A stretch of DNA of 51,718 nt from an uncultured Bacteroidia bacterium (GTDB lineage Bacteria > Bacteroidota > Bacteroidia > Bacteroidales > F082), in NCBI GenBank assembly GCA_902791165.1, contig CADAVB010000006.1, forward strand, positions 1-51,718, read 5' to 3'. Position 1 is the first letter of the stretch; each line of letters starts with the position of its first letter. Positions 24,953 to 32,520 of this stretch are shown here, piece after piece. The notes below the pieces were generated by a model. It ran no database searches. It was not told where the DNA came from and was given only the letters and a program-made list of their open reading frames with translations. The position numbers and the translations under genes were made by a program.

Positions 24953-26347
24953 CTATTCTTTTAAGATTTTTACATCAATCACCTCACCTGTCGTATTGGA
25001 AATCAAGGTTCTTAACGATGCCTCGGCCACCTCACAAGCTTTCAGCAAAGTATCTTCCGGCTCTATCCCAAAATTCTTAGTTCTCATCGGCGTATTGGTC
25101 CTTTCCGGATTGATGACATTGACCCGAATGCCCTCGGGCTCCCACTCTTGAGCAATGGCCTGCATGAAATTCACGACGGCGGCTTTGGTTGAAGAATAAA
25201 GGCTGTAGAAAGCGCGGCCACGGGTGTATGAACTTGAAGTAAACAACAACAACTGCCCATGCGAGGCTTTCAGGTAAGGATAGGCAGCCATAGCCACATT
25301 CACCATGCCATTGTAATTGGTGGTGATAACTGCGCTAATCAGGCTCCTTTCCATGGTCATCAGCGGCTCTTTTGACAAGATTGCGGCACTATTCACCACA
25401 TAATCAATGCGTCCTGTCTGTTCCGAAACCTTCGCCAACGCCGATTCCACCTGTTCAAAATCGGCTATGTCCGTACCCGTCATGGAACGCGAGAACGAAA
25501 ACACTCTCGCCCTATGTTCAGAGGCCATCCTGACCACCTCAGCACCTATGCCCGAATTGCCTCCAAACACCACCAAAACCTTGTCTTTCAGCATGTCTAA
25601 ACTATCTATTCGAGGGGTTTCGAAAGTGCGGAGTTGGAAAAGCTTGTCCAACAAGAACACGTCTTCTTTATAAGTCAGTTTCATGTTCGACTCATCGCCC
25701 TGCACCACATACACCCGCTCGTCGGGCAGGTATTTCACCACCGTTCCGCAATCGTCGGTGCTTTTGAACTGAGGGTCTTTGAGCGCCAATTCATAAGCCC
25801 TTTTGATTGTGGCCAAACGAAAGGCTTGAGGTGTCTGTCCTCGTCGAAGCAAGTTCCTGTCAGGGATATGGGCAATGCACTTCCCTTTGTCGTCCACTTG
25901 AATGATGGTATCCGTTGCAGCCACGGCCACATCAACGGCATTATATTTTTCCAGCGCGGCAATCACATCGTCAATAATTTGATGGGTGACCAAAGGGCGC
26001 ACAGCGTCATGGAAAATCAGATTCACCTCCGAATCAGAATCATAAGCCCGTATGGCTGAAAGCGAAGAATGGTATCTCTCGGCTCCACCTTTCAGTATTT
26101 TCTTCACTTTGCTCCAATGGTTCTTCAAGACCATCTCCTCCATCTTATCCATGTAATCTGGATGAACCACGATGGCTATTTCATCAATACTACGGTGATG
26201 TTCAAAAACATCGATGGTATGCTCTATCACCATCTTTCCAGCGACTTTGAAGAACTGTTTAGGGGTGGAGGCACCAAGTCTGCTGCCCGTACCACCCGCC
26301 AGTATGACGGCGACATTTTTGCAACGGTTTCCAGAATCTTTCAGCAT
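24953..26347 (-). CDS. Bifunctional cytidylyltransferase/SDR reductase (CDP-ribitol synthase-like)
   Basis: A 464-residue fusion. Residues ~10-235 are an IspD/TarI-type cytidylyltransferase (VILAGGTGSRLGASTPKQF, FHDAVRPLV, TDTIIQVDD, RRGQTPQAFR). Residues ~245-464 are a short-chain dehydrogenase (VLVVFGGNSGIGAEVV, NSAAILS, then YSSTKAA with the YxxxK pair). This domain pair is that of Haemophilus influenzae Acs1/Bcs1, which reduces ribulose 5-phosphate to ribitol 5-phosphate and couples it to CTP, giving CDP-ribitol. An isoprenoid IspD role is unlikely because of the fusion. A good promoter lies at 26377 and the phosphotransferase follows. Confidence 0.8.
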   Translation of the reverse strand: MLKDSGNRCKNVAVILAGGTGSRLGASTPKQFFKVAGKMVIEHTIDVFEHHRSIDEIAIVVHPDYMDKMEEMVLKNHWSKVKKILKGGAERYHSSLSAIRAYDSDSEVNLIFHDAVRPLVTHQIIDDVIAALEKYNAVDVAVAATDTIIQVDDKGKCIAHIPDRNLLRRGQTPQAFRLATIKRAYELALKDPQFKSTDDCGTVVKYLPDERVYVVQGDESNMKLTYKEDVFLLDKLFQLRTFETPRIDSLDMLKDKVLVVFGGNSGIGAEVVRMASEHRARVFSFSRSMTGTDIADFEQVESALAKVSEQTGRIDYVVNSAAILSKEPLMTMERSLISAVITTNYNGMVNVAMAAYPYLKASHGQLLLFTSSSYTRGRAFYSLYSSTKAAVVNFMQAIAQEWEPEGIRVNVINPERTNTPMRTKNFGIEPEDTLLKACEVAEASLRTLISNTTGEVIDVKILKE

Positions 26348-26376
26348 TTTTCCCGTAAAGCTTAATTTCGAATTTG

Positions 26377-26384
26377 CAAAGATA
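26377..26384 (-). promoter_or_regulatory. Bacteroidota -7 promoter element for the CDP-ribitol gene
   Basis: The minus strand reads TATCTTTG, matching TAnnTTTG, 30 bases ahead of the start codon. Confidence 0.65.
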
Positions 26385-26497
26385 ATACAATTCTTTTTTT
26401 CGGCCTCTATACGGACATTTTTTTCTCAAACATCCCTGTCAATAAAACCTCTCAAAAGCCTTCATGACCACTTTTGTTTCTGCATCCATCCGTATAT

Positions 26498-26537
26498 AAA
26501 AAAAAAGCCTCAACTCTGGTTTCCAGTGAGTTAAGAC
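26498..26537 (-). terminator. Terminator of the tRNA-Leu transcript
   Basis: On the minus strand, CTTAACTC pairs with GAGTTGAG around an inner CTGG-AAA-CCAG hairpin. A run of nine T follows. It lies 11 bases after the end of the second tRNA. Confidence 0.75.
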
Positions 26538-26547
26538 TGATTTTGCG

Positions 26548-26629
26548 TGCCCCGAACAGGAGTCGAACCTGCACACCTCTCGATATACGCACCTGAAACG
26601 TACGCGTCTACCAATTCCGCCATCGGGGC
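26548..26629 (-). tRNA. tRNA-Leu (anticodon CAG)
   Basis: A full cloverleaf with a long variable arm is visible on the minus strand. The acceptor arms are GCCCCGA and TCGGGGC with discriminator A. The anticodon loop is TTCAGGT, and the T arm contains GGTTCGACTCC. The CCA end is not encoded (ACGC follows). It is the second of two tandem leucine tRNAs. Confidence 0.95.
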
Positions 26630-26636
26630 TTGGTGT

Positions 26637-26723
26637 TGGTGCCCAGGACAAGAGTCGAACTTGCACGCCGCAATCGGCACTACCCCCTCAAAGTAGCGTG
26701 TCTACCAATTTCACCACCTGGGC
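26637..26723 (-). tRNA. tRNA-Leu (anticodon GAG)
   Basis: The cloverleaf on the minus strand has acceptor arms GCCCAGG and CCTGGGC, discriminator A, anticodon loop TTGAGGG and a long variable arm. Unlike its neighbour, the CCA end is encoded (26637-26639). It is the first tRNA of the pair, directly after the promoter at 26736. Confidence 0.95.
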
Positions 26724-26735
26724 TTTAAGTGGCTG

Positions 26736-26743
26736 CAAAAGTA
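26736..26743 (-). promoter_or_regulatory. Bacteroidota -7 promoter element for the tRNA-Leu pair
   Basis: The minus strand reads TACTTTTG, with a TTG 21 bases upstream. It lies 12 bases before the first base of tRNA-Leu(GAG), a good distance for a stable-RNA promoter. Confidence 0.75.
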
Positions 26744-26817
26744 CAACATTTTTCGTTACCGCAAGCATTTTTTCAGAAAAAAAATCAAGTTTTTTTTCAT
26801 CGTATCTCATAATTTCC

Positions 26818-26825
26818 TATTTTTG
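26818..26825 (+). promoter_or_regulatory. Bacteroidota -7 promoter element for the DUF4301 gene
   Basis: TATTTTTG matches TAnnTTTG. It overlaps an in-frame TTG at 26823, which therefore cannot be the translation start of the downstream gene. Confidence 0.6.
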
Positions 26826-26846
26826 AAGCGTTTAAAATCCATGGTT

Positions 26847-28367
26847 ATGTTTACAGAAAAAGACCTCAAACAACTTTCGGAGCGAAATATCGCTGAAAAT
26901 CAAGTCGTACAACAAGTCGCGCAACTCAAAAGAGGCACAAAATATGTCGAATTGATGCGCCCTGCCACGCTTGGCAACGGCATCCTGCGCATGGACGAAG
27001 AGCAAGTCGGCATGATGAACGCCGTTTTCGAGGCCGACAAGGAGTTTTACCAATTCACGAAGTTCGTCCCCGCCTCGGGCGCGGCCTCGCGAATGTTCAA
27101 GGACTTGTTCGCCTTCGCGGAAAGCGGCAAGGAAACATCGTTTACAGACATCTTCTTTGCTCATATACAGAGTTTTGCGTTCTTCAGCGACCTCAACGAA
27201 GCGACAAAAGAACAGTACGGTTCCGACCTCGCTGCAATGCTTCAACAAGGGCGAAAAACCGAAATCGTGAAAGCCTTGCTCGAACCCGAAGGGCTGGCTT
27301 ACGGCAAACTGCCCAAAGCCCTGCTAAAATTCCACCATTACGCTGATTTCGACCGACTTGCACTGGAAGAACATCTGTTTGAGGCCGCCCAATACGCCAC
27401 CGACAACAACGGCACGGCCAAACTCCACTTCACCGTTTCGCCCGAACACGAAACCATGTTCAAGGAAACCGTTAATGCACTGATAGACAGTTATGAAAAG
27501 AAGTATCATGTGCGTTACGGCATCACTTTTTCCTGCCAAAAACCCTCCACCGACACCGTAGCCATCGACGGCGACGGCAACCTTTTCCGCGAAGCCGACG
27601 GCAGTCTGCTGTTCCGTCCAGGCGGTCATGGCGCGCTTATCGAAAACCTCAACGACCTCGCCGAGGAAATCGTTTTCGTCAAAAACATCGACAACATCGT
27701 GCCGGAAAACAAGGCCGAAACGACGATTATATATAAAAAGGTGTTGGCTGGCCTCCTACTCCACCTGCAACAGCGCACTTTCGAGTATCTTGAAATGCTT
27801 GACGAAGGCTTCGTGACCGAAGAGGAGTTGCAAGAAGTCACCGACTTCGCCAAGGAAGCGCTGATGATTGAGATTCCCGACTTCGTGAACAACTACAACG
27901 ACATCGAAAAGATTGATTATCTGTACAATAAGCTCAACCGTCCGATGCGCGTTTGCGGCATGGTGAAGAACGAGGGCGAACCCGGCGGCGGTCCGTTCTG
28001 GGTGAAGAACGACGATGACGAGGTCTCTCTGCAAATCATAGAATCGTCGCAAATCAATCACAAAAATACGACGCAAGAGGCCGTATTCCAAGCTTCTACG
28101 CATTTCAATCCTGTCGATTTGGTGTGTGGCTGCTGGAACTACAAGGGCGAGGCCTTCAACCTGAAGGACTTCGTGGATGCCAATACTGGCTTTATCTCCA
28201 ACAAATCAAAGGATGGCCGCGAGCTGAAAGCCCTCGAACTGCCCGGACTTTGGAACGGGGCCATGGCCGACTGGATCACCGTTTTCGTGGAAGTGCCCAT
28301 CACGACTTTCAACCCCGTGAAGACGGTGAACGACCTGCTGAAGCCTATGCACAATGTCCTTCCTTGA
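26847..28367 (+). CDS. DUF4301 family protein
   Basis: About 506 residues, matching the Bacteroidota DUF4301 family as I recall it: FVPASGAASRMFKDLF near the N-terminus, KALLKFHHYAD, and VCGMVKNEGEPGGGPFW. The PASGAASRMFK loop recalls the glycine-rich phosphate-binding loop of nucleotidyltransferases, so a sugar-nucleotide transferase fold is possible, but no function is established. Starts at 26841 and 26847 are both possible. I prefer 26847 (MFTEKDLKQLSE) because it gives the more usual leader length. Its 3' end overlaps the convergent transketolase-LOG gene by 23 bases. Confidence 0.75.
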   Translation: MFTEKDLKQLSERNIAENQVVQQVAQLKRGTKYVELMRPATLGNGILRMDEEQVGMMNAVFEADKEFYQFTKFVPASGAASRMFKDLFAFAESGKETSFTDIFFAHIQSFAFFSDLNEATKEQYGSDLAAMLQQGRKTEIVKALLEPEGLAYGKLPKALLKFHHYADFDRLALEEHLFEAAQYATDNNGTAKLHFTVSPEHETMFKETVNALIDSYEKKYHVRYGITFSCQKPSTDTVAIDGDGNLFREADGSLLFRPGGHGALIENLNDLAEEIVFVKNIDNIVPENKAETTIIYKKVLAGLLLHLQQRTFEYLEMLDEGFVTEEELQEVTDFAKEALMIEIPDFVNNYNDIEKIDYLYNKLNRPMRVCGMVKNEGEPGGGPFWVKNDDDEVSLQIIESSQINHKNTTQEAVFQASTHFNPVDLVCGCWNYKGEAFNLKDFVDANTGFISNKSKDGRELKALELPGLWNGAMADWITVFVEVPITTFNPVKTVNDLLKPMHNVLP

Positions 28368-30231
28368 ACCGCACTATCGCGTCAATAATTTCGTCGTTGT
28401 CGTCTGAAATCGTGAGCATCATATTCTTGAACAAGCCTCTGTCGCTCAAATCTTTGAGCAATGTGTAGGCGGGCATGCAGTTCGTGTAGTAGTCCTTGCC
28501 CATGAAGATCATCGGGCTGGCGTAGCCCACGCTTTCGTAGTGGTTTTGTCCAGCGTCTTGGAAGATTTCCTGCATGGTGCCAGCGCTGCCCGGCGTGTAG
28601 ATGATGCCGCCCTTGGCGATGGTAACGATACCGTCTTCGCGCACACTATTGTCGAAATACTTGGCGATGTCGGTGGCGAAAGGCGCGGTCGGCTCGTGGC
28701 CATAGTACCATGTCGGGATGGCAAGGCTACGGTAGTCGCTGTGCAGCGGGAAACGTTCCATCACCTCAAAGCTGCGGCGTAGCCAGCCTTCGTCACGGAA
28801 CGTCGGCGAAGCGATGAGCATATCAATGGCTTCGTTGGTTTCGGCCTCGCTCCTACCTGCCATCCACGAGCCGAGGTGCGTGGCCTCCATAGCTCCCGGG
28901 CCACCGCCCGTAACCATCAGTTTCCCCATTTCGGTGAGTTTTTTACTCAAAAACACGATTTGGCGGTACTGCGGGTCGTCGCGGCGCTTGGCATGGCCGC
29001 CCATAATGCCGATGACGTCCTTCTCGTCGTAATGGTGCAGCATTTTGTAGAGCGCGTGGGTGATGAAATGGTCGTGAAGCGAGCGCGCCAAGGTTTCACG
29101 CACCTCGTGGCCTTGTTTGCCTTGATCAATGTAGTGCTTGTAAACCTTTGAGTCATAGCATGTTGGGAAAGTCGATTCGTTGTGAAAATCGTAGCCTTCG
29201 TAAAGTATCTTGCTGGTATATAAGCCTTTGGGATAAGTCGAGAAGGGTTTGTCCATTTTGGGTATGAACACGCTGAGGTCGTCTTTGGCCACTTCCTCAA
29301 GCACACGATTGACGATTCCGGCAGCGTCGAGGCCATATTTGTGCATCAGCGCGGAAGCCTGTCCCGACTCGCCGAAGCGGTCGTTGATACCGATACGAAA
29401 CACGCGAATTGGGTGGTTTTCAGACAGATATTCCGATACCGCGCCGCCTAGTCCGCCCACCGTTTGGTGTTCCTCGACGGTGAAAATCATCCGCGTTTCG
29501 TCGGCGGCCTTTTTCAGGATTTCGCCATCCAACGGCTTGATGGTATGCATATTGACAACCCGAGCCGAAATGCCAACTTTTTCCAGCATGTCGGCAGCCT
29601 CAAGCGACTCCCAAACCTCGTGGCCCGTGGCAACCAGCGTTACGTCACTTCCCTCGCGCATCAGTTGGGCCTTTCCTATTTCAAATTCCTGGTTTTCATC
29701 GGTAAAATCGGGCATCGGTTCACGACCGAAACGGATGTAAACGGGACCGTTACAGTCCAAGATGGCCTTTTCGGTGGCGATTTTGGCCTGGGTCGCGTCG
29801 CAAGGCGAAATCACCGTCATGTTAGGCATCACGCGCATGGCAGCAATGTCTTCCAAAGCTTGGTGCGTGGCACCGTCAGGCCCGACCGAAACGCCTGCGT
29901 GTGCACCGCCAATTATGGCATGTACATTATTGTAGCACAACGAAATACGTATTTGGTCATTGGCTCGGTGTGCCGCAAACACGCCGTAGGTGCTGAACAC
30001 GGGGATTTTGCCGCTCAAGGCCAATCCGGCGGCGGTGGCCACGGCATCCTGCTCGGCGATGCCCATGGAAAAAAACCGCTCGGGAAAGGCCTCCGCAAAG
30101 AGGTTCATGCCAACAGAGTTGGTGATGTCGGCACCCAAGCCGACCATGTCGCGATTCTTTTGTGCCGCAGCGAGAACGCCCTCGCCGAAACCGGTTTTCG
30201 TGGGTTTGTTTCCTTTATTAATATAGTTCAT
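28345..30231 (-). CDS. Transketolase C-terminal subunit fused to a LOG-family domain
   Basis: A 628-residue fusion. Residues 1-~317 are a complete split-type transketolase C-terminal subunit: a pyrimidine-binding domain (FFSMGIAEQDAVATAAGLA, GAHAGVSVGPDGATHQ) and the C-terminal domain (GINDRFGESGQASALMHKYG). It would pair with the N-terminal subunit encoded upstream to move two-carbon units in the pentose phosphate pathway. Residues ~326-628 are a LOG-family (lysine decarboxylase-like) Rossmann domain with GIMGGHAKRRDD, MVTGGGPGAMEATHLG and the PGGxGTxxE-type motif TPGSAGTMQE (second glycine of the motif replaced by Ser). The linker is only about eight residues, and an internal Met at 326 (ATG at 29254-29256) could start a stand-alone LOG protein. 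Family members include cytokinin-riboside monophosphate phosphoribohydrolases. Confidence 0.85.
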   Translation of the reverse strand: MNYINKGNKPTKTGFGEGVLAAAQKNRDMVGLGADITNSVGMNLFAEAFPERFFSMGIAEQDAVATAAGLALSGKIPVFSTYGVFAAHRANDQIRISLCYNNVHAIIGGAHAGVSVGPDGATHQALEDIAAMRVMPNMTVISPCDATQAKIATEKAILDCNGPVYIRFGREPMPDFTDENQEFEIGKAQLMREGSDVTLVATGHEVWESLEAADMLEKVGISARVVNMHTIKPLDGEILKKAADETRMIFTVEEHQTVGGLGGAVSEYLSENHPIRVFRIGINDRFGESGQASALMHKYGLDAAGIVNRVLEEVAKDDLSVFIPKMDKPFSTYPKGLYTSKILYEGYDFHNESTFPTCYDSKVYKHYIDQGKQGHEVRETLARSLHDHFITHALYKMLHHYDEKDVIGIMGGHAKRRDDPQYRQIVFLSKKLTEMGKLMVTGGGPGAMEATHLGSWMAGRSEAETNEAIDMLIASPTFRDEGWLRRSFEVMERFPLHSDYRSLAIPTWYYGHEPTAPFATDIAKYFDNSVREDGIVTIAKGGIIYTPGSAGTMQEIFQDAGQNHYESVGYASPMIFMGKDYYTNCMPAYTLLKDLSDRGLFKNMMLTISDDNDEIIDAIVRFKEGHCA

Positions 30232-30234
30232 TTC

Positions 30235-30276
30235 AGTTGAGAGTTGAGAGTTGAAAGTTGAAAGTTATCAGTTGTT
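30235..30276. repeat. Heptanucleotide repeat array
   Basis: Six consecutive 7-base units beginning AGTT (AGTTGAG twice, AGTTGAA twice, AGTTATC, AGTTGTT). The array fills the space between the two transketolase subunit genes and runs into the last codons of the upstream gene (stop at 30268-30270). Confidence 0.75.
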
Positions 30277-31086
30277 AAGTTCTGAGAGGAATTGGGGTAA
30301 TTGTTCTTTGGTAGGGACTTTGCCATGCCATTGGTAATCGTTTTCGATGCTTTTCACGCCTTTTCCCATGATGGTGTCGGCGATGATGACCGTTGGCTTA
30401 TCTTGCTCTTTGTCAGCCATTTCCAAAGCCATTTGTATTTGACTGAAGTCGTGGCCGTCAATTTCGATGGCGTGCCAGCCGAAGGCTGTCCATTTGTCGC
30501 GCAGCGGGTCGATGGCCATCACTTTTTCAGTGCTGCCGTCGATTTGGAGGCGGTTGCGGTCGATGATGGCGCAGAGGTTACTCAAATTATGGTGCGCTGC
30601 TGCCATCGCCGATTCCCAAACGCTTCCCTCCTGCTGTTCTCCGTCGCCCATGATGCAGAAAATGCGGTTCGGCTTACCGTCAATCTTGGCGGCAAGAGCC
30701 ATGCCGAGTGCCACTCCAAGCCCTTGACCTAAGCTGCCCGAGCAGGTTTCAACGCCCGGCAAGCGGAACTCATAACTGGGATGCCCCTGCAATCGACTGC
30801 CCAACTTCCGCAAGGTTAGCATCTCGTCTTCAAGGAAATAGCCCGCAGCGGCCAAAGTCGCATACAGCACTGGTGCTGTGTGCCCGATGGAGAGCACCAC
30901 TTTGTCGCGGTCGGTCCAAAGGGGATTTTGGGGATTATGGCGCAAATGATTGAAATACAGAACTGTAAAAACATCAACCAAATCAAGAGAGCCGCCCGTA
31001 TGTCCCGAGCCAGCCTCTGCCAAAGCGGTCAGAATCAACTTGCGAATGTGCTTCGCTTTTCCTTCCAAACCTTTCAAACTTATCAT
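30268..31086 (-). CDS. Transketolase N-terminal subunit
   Basis: A 272-residue thiamine diphosphate-binding half of split transketolase: SGHTGGSLDLVDVFTVLYF, CSGSLGQGLGVALGMALAAK and the TPP motif GDGEQQEGSVWESAMAAA followed by LCAIIDRN. It works with the C-terminal half encoded next in the operon, interconverting pentose, triose, tetrose and hexose phosphates. It also makes or uses sedoheptulose 7-phosphate, the precursor for the heptose operon at 15-20 kb. Its start overlaps the DUF456 gene stop (ATGA). Confidence 0.93.
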   Translation of the reverse strand: MISLKGLEGKAKHIRKLILTALAEAGSGHTGGSLDLVDVFTVLYFNHLRHNPQNPLWTDRDKVVLSIGHTAPVLYATLAAAGYFLEDEMLTLRKLGSRLQGHPSYEFRLPGVETCSGSLGQGLGVALGMALAAKIDGKPNRIFCIMGDGEQQEGSVWESAMAAAHHNLSNLCAIIDRNRLQIDGSTEKVMAIDPLRDKWTAFGWHAIEIDGHDFSQIQMALEMADKEQDKPTVIIADTIMGKGVKSIENDYQWHGKVPTKEQLPQFLSELNN

Positions 31087-31583
31087 ATTAATCCAATTAA
31101 ATCCTTAACAATGAAATAGATACAAACGCTGGCATAAATCACTTTCAGTCCCGTCCCGACGATAAATCCAACAAAGGAGCCGAATGCCGAGCGCCAGGCC
31201 TTATGGTCGTCAGTGCCCGCATTTTTCTCGCCGATATACGCCCCGATGAAGGGTCCGAGAAGCACTGCTATGAAACCGATGGGGAACAACAGCGTGACCA
31301 ACAGGCCCAAAATCAGACCTATCGTGCTGCCGCGCACGCCCGCTTTGGTGCCGCCAAATTTCTTGGTACCCCACACAGGAACCACATAATCCAAAGCAAA
31401 AACCACGGTAGCAATTACGCCCATAATAACCAGAAATTCAGTAGAATAACTAATTCCATCGACAAAAGAAACGGCCAGCAATCCAAGAAAGCTAAAGGGC
31501 GGACCAGCGATGCCTGGAACGATGGCACCGACCAATCCAATCAGCACCAAAATGACCGCCACGATGATAAGAAAGATATTCAT
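31083..31583 (-). CDS. DUF456 family membrane protein
   Basis: A 166-residue protein with four to five hydrophobic segments and glycine-rich stretches. Near the N-terminus it has VGAIVPGIAGPPFSFLGLL, the DUF456 signature. The ATG giving MNIFLIIVAVILVLIG is preferred over an upstream Met because it begins the membrane segment. The function of DUF456 is unknown. It overlaps tktN by four bases and is the first gene of that operon. Confidence 0.8.
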   Translation of the reverse strand: MNIFLIIVAVILVLIGLVGAIVPGIAGPPFSFLGLLAVSFVDGISYSTEFLVIMGVIATVVFALDYVVPVWGTKKFGGTKAGVRGSTIGLILGLLVTLLFPIGFIAVLLGPFIGAYIGEKNAGTDDHKAWRSAFGSFVGFIVGTGLKVIYASVCIYFIVKDLIGLI

Positions 31584-31662
31584 TGCCTTAGTTTTGAGAG
31601 TGCGAAAATAAGAAAAAACGAGCATTTCAAGGCAAAAACTTTGATTTTTTGAAAAACACCCT

Positions 31663-31670
31663 TATTTTTG
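31663..31670 (+). promoter_or_regulatory. Bacteroidota -7 promoter element
   Basis: TATTTTTG with a TTTG about 22 bases upstream (31640-31643), 20 bases before the ATG of the outer-membrane protein gene. Confidence 0.7.
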
Positions 31671-31689
31671 CAGCACTAATTGAATCCTT

Positions 31690-32520
31690 ATGAAGAAAAT
31701 TCTACTTACTGTCATCCTATATCTTTCATTATCAAATGCTTTTGCATACGACATATTACAACCCGTTGGCGGACGCGCTGCGGCTATGGGCGGAACTGCT
31801 GTGGCCTCGCGCGGACTATGGGCCTTGCAAAACAACCCAGCGGGCATGGCTAATTTAGACCAATTCTCTTTCGGGCTGTATTATGAAAACCATTGGATGT
31901 TAAAGGAAACCGCCTTTAAGAGCGCCGCGATTGCCGTTCCTGTCAAGTTCGGGTGTTTGGGCGTGAGTTTCAACCAGTTCGGCTCGTCGAAATACAGCGA
32001 AAACAAGTTTGGTCTTGCCTATGCAAAAGACTTCGGCCCATACCTGCAAATTGGGCTTCAATTAGACTATTTGATGCTGAGCATTGGTAACGACTACGAC
32101 AAGCAAAGCGCGGTAACCTTTGAATTGGGAATCCAATCGCAAGTTACTGAAAAACTGCGACTTGGAACATATATTTTCAATCCTGTGCACATCGCGCTGC
32201 AACAAAGCATCAACCAAGAAAAGCTGCCAATTGTGTTCCGTTTTGGGGCAGCCTACCAATTCACAAAGGATTTCGTCGGGCAATGCGAAATAGAGAAAAA
32301 CACCGATTATGAGGGTGTTAGCTTACGCGGAGGTTTGGAATACGAGGCGTTGAAAGACTTCTATCTCCGTGCCGGCGTGCAAACCAACCCTGGACTGCTC
32401 TCCTTTGGTCTAGGCTACGAAATCCGTTTCGCCCGTATCGATGTGGCCGCCCAACTTCATGAAATTCTCGGAAACACCATCCAAGTCGGCATGGTCTTCA
32501 GCATAGGAAAACAAAAATGA
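31690..32520 (+). CDS. PorV/PorQ-like outer-membrane beta-barrel protein
   Basis: A 276-residue protein with a cleavable signal (MKKILLTVILYLSLSNAFA). The mature N-terminus, followed by GGRAAAMGGTAVASRG and LQNNPAGMANL, is the hallmark of the UPF0164/PorV-PorQ family of FadL-like barrels in Bacteroidota. The rest is alternating strands ending in an aromatic-poor GMVFSIGKQK. PorV and PorQ are type IX secretion components, but this one is shorter than PorV (~390 residues), so its exact role is open. It overlaps the next gene by four bases, so the two proteins probably act together in the outer membrane. Confidence 0.7.
   Translation: MKKILLTVILYLSLSNAFAYDILQPVGGRAAAMGGTAVASRGLWALQNNPAGMANLDQFSFGLYYENHWMLKETAFKSAAIAVPVKFGCLGVSFNQFGSSKYSENKFGLAYAKDFGPYLQIGLQLDYLMLSIGNDYDKQSAVTFELGIQSQVTEKLRLGTYIFNPVHIALQQSINQEKLPIVFRFGAAYQFTKDFVGQCEIEKNTDYEGVSLRGGLEYEALKDFYLRAGVQTNPGLLSFGLGYEIRFARIDVAAQLHEILGNTIQVGMVFSIGKQK

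Noticed and set aside
24953-26347. Plain isoprenoid IspD
   Set aside because: The C-terminal SDR domain and the adjacent phosphotransferase fit CDP-ribitol synthesis better. No other isoprenoid genes are near.
30235-30276. A CRISPR array
   Set aside because: The unit is 7 bases with no spacers and no cas genes are present.
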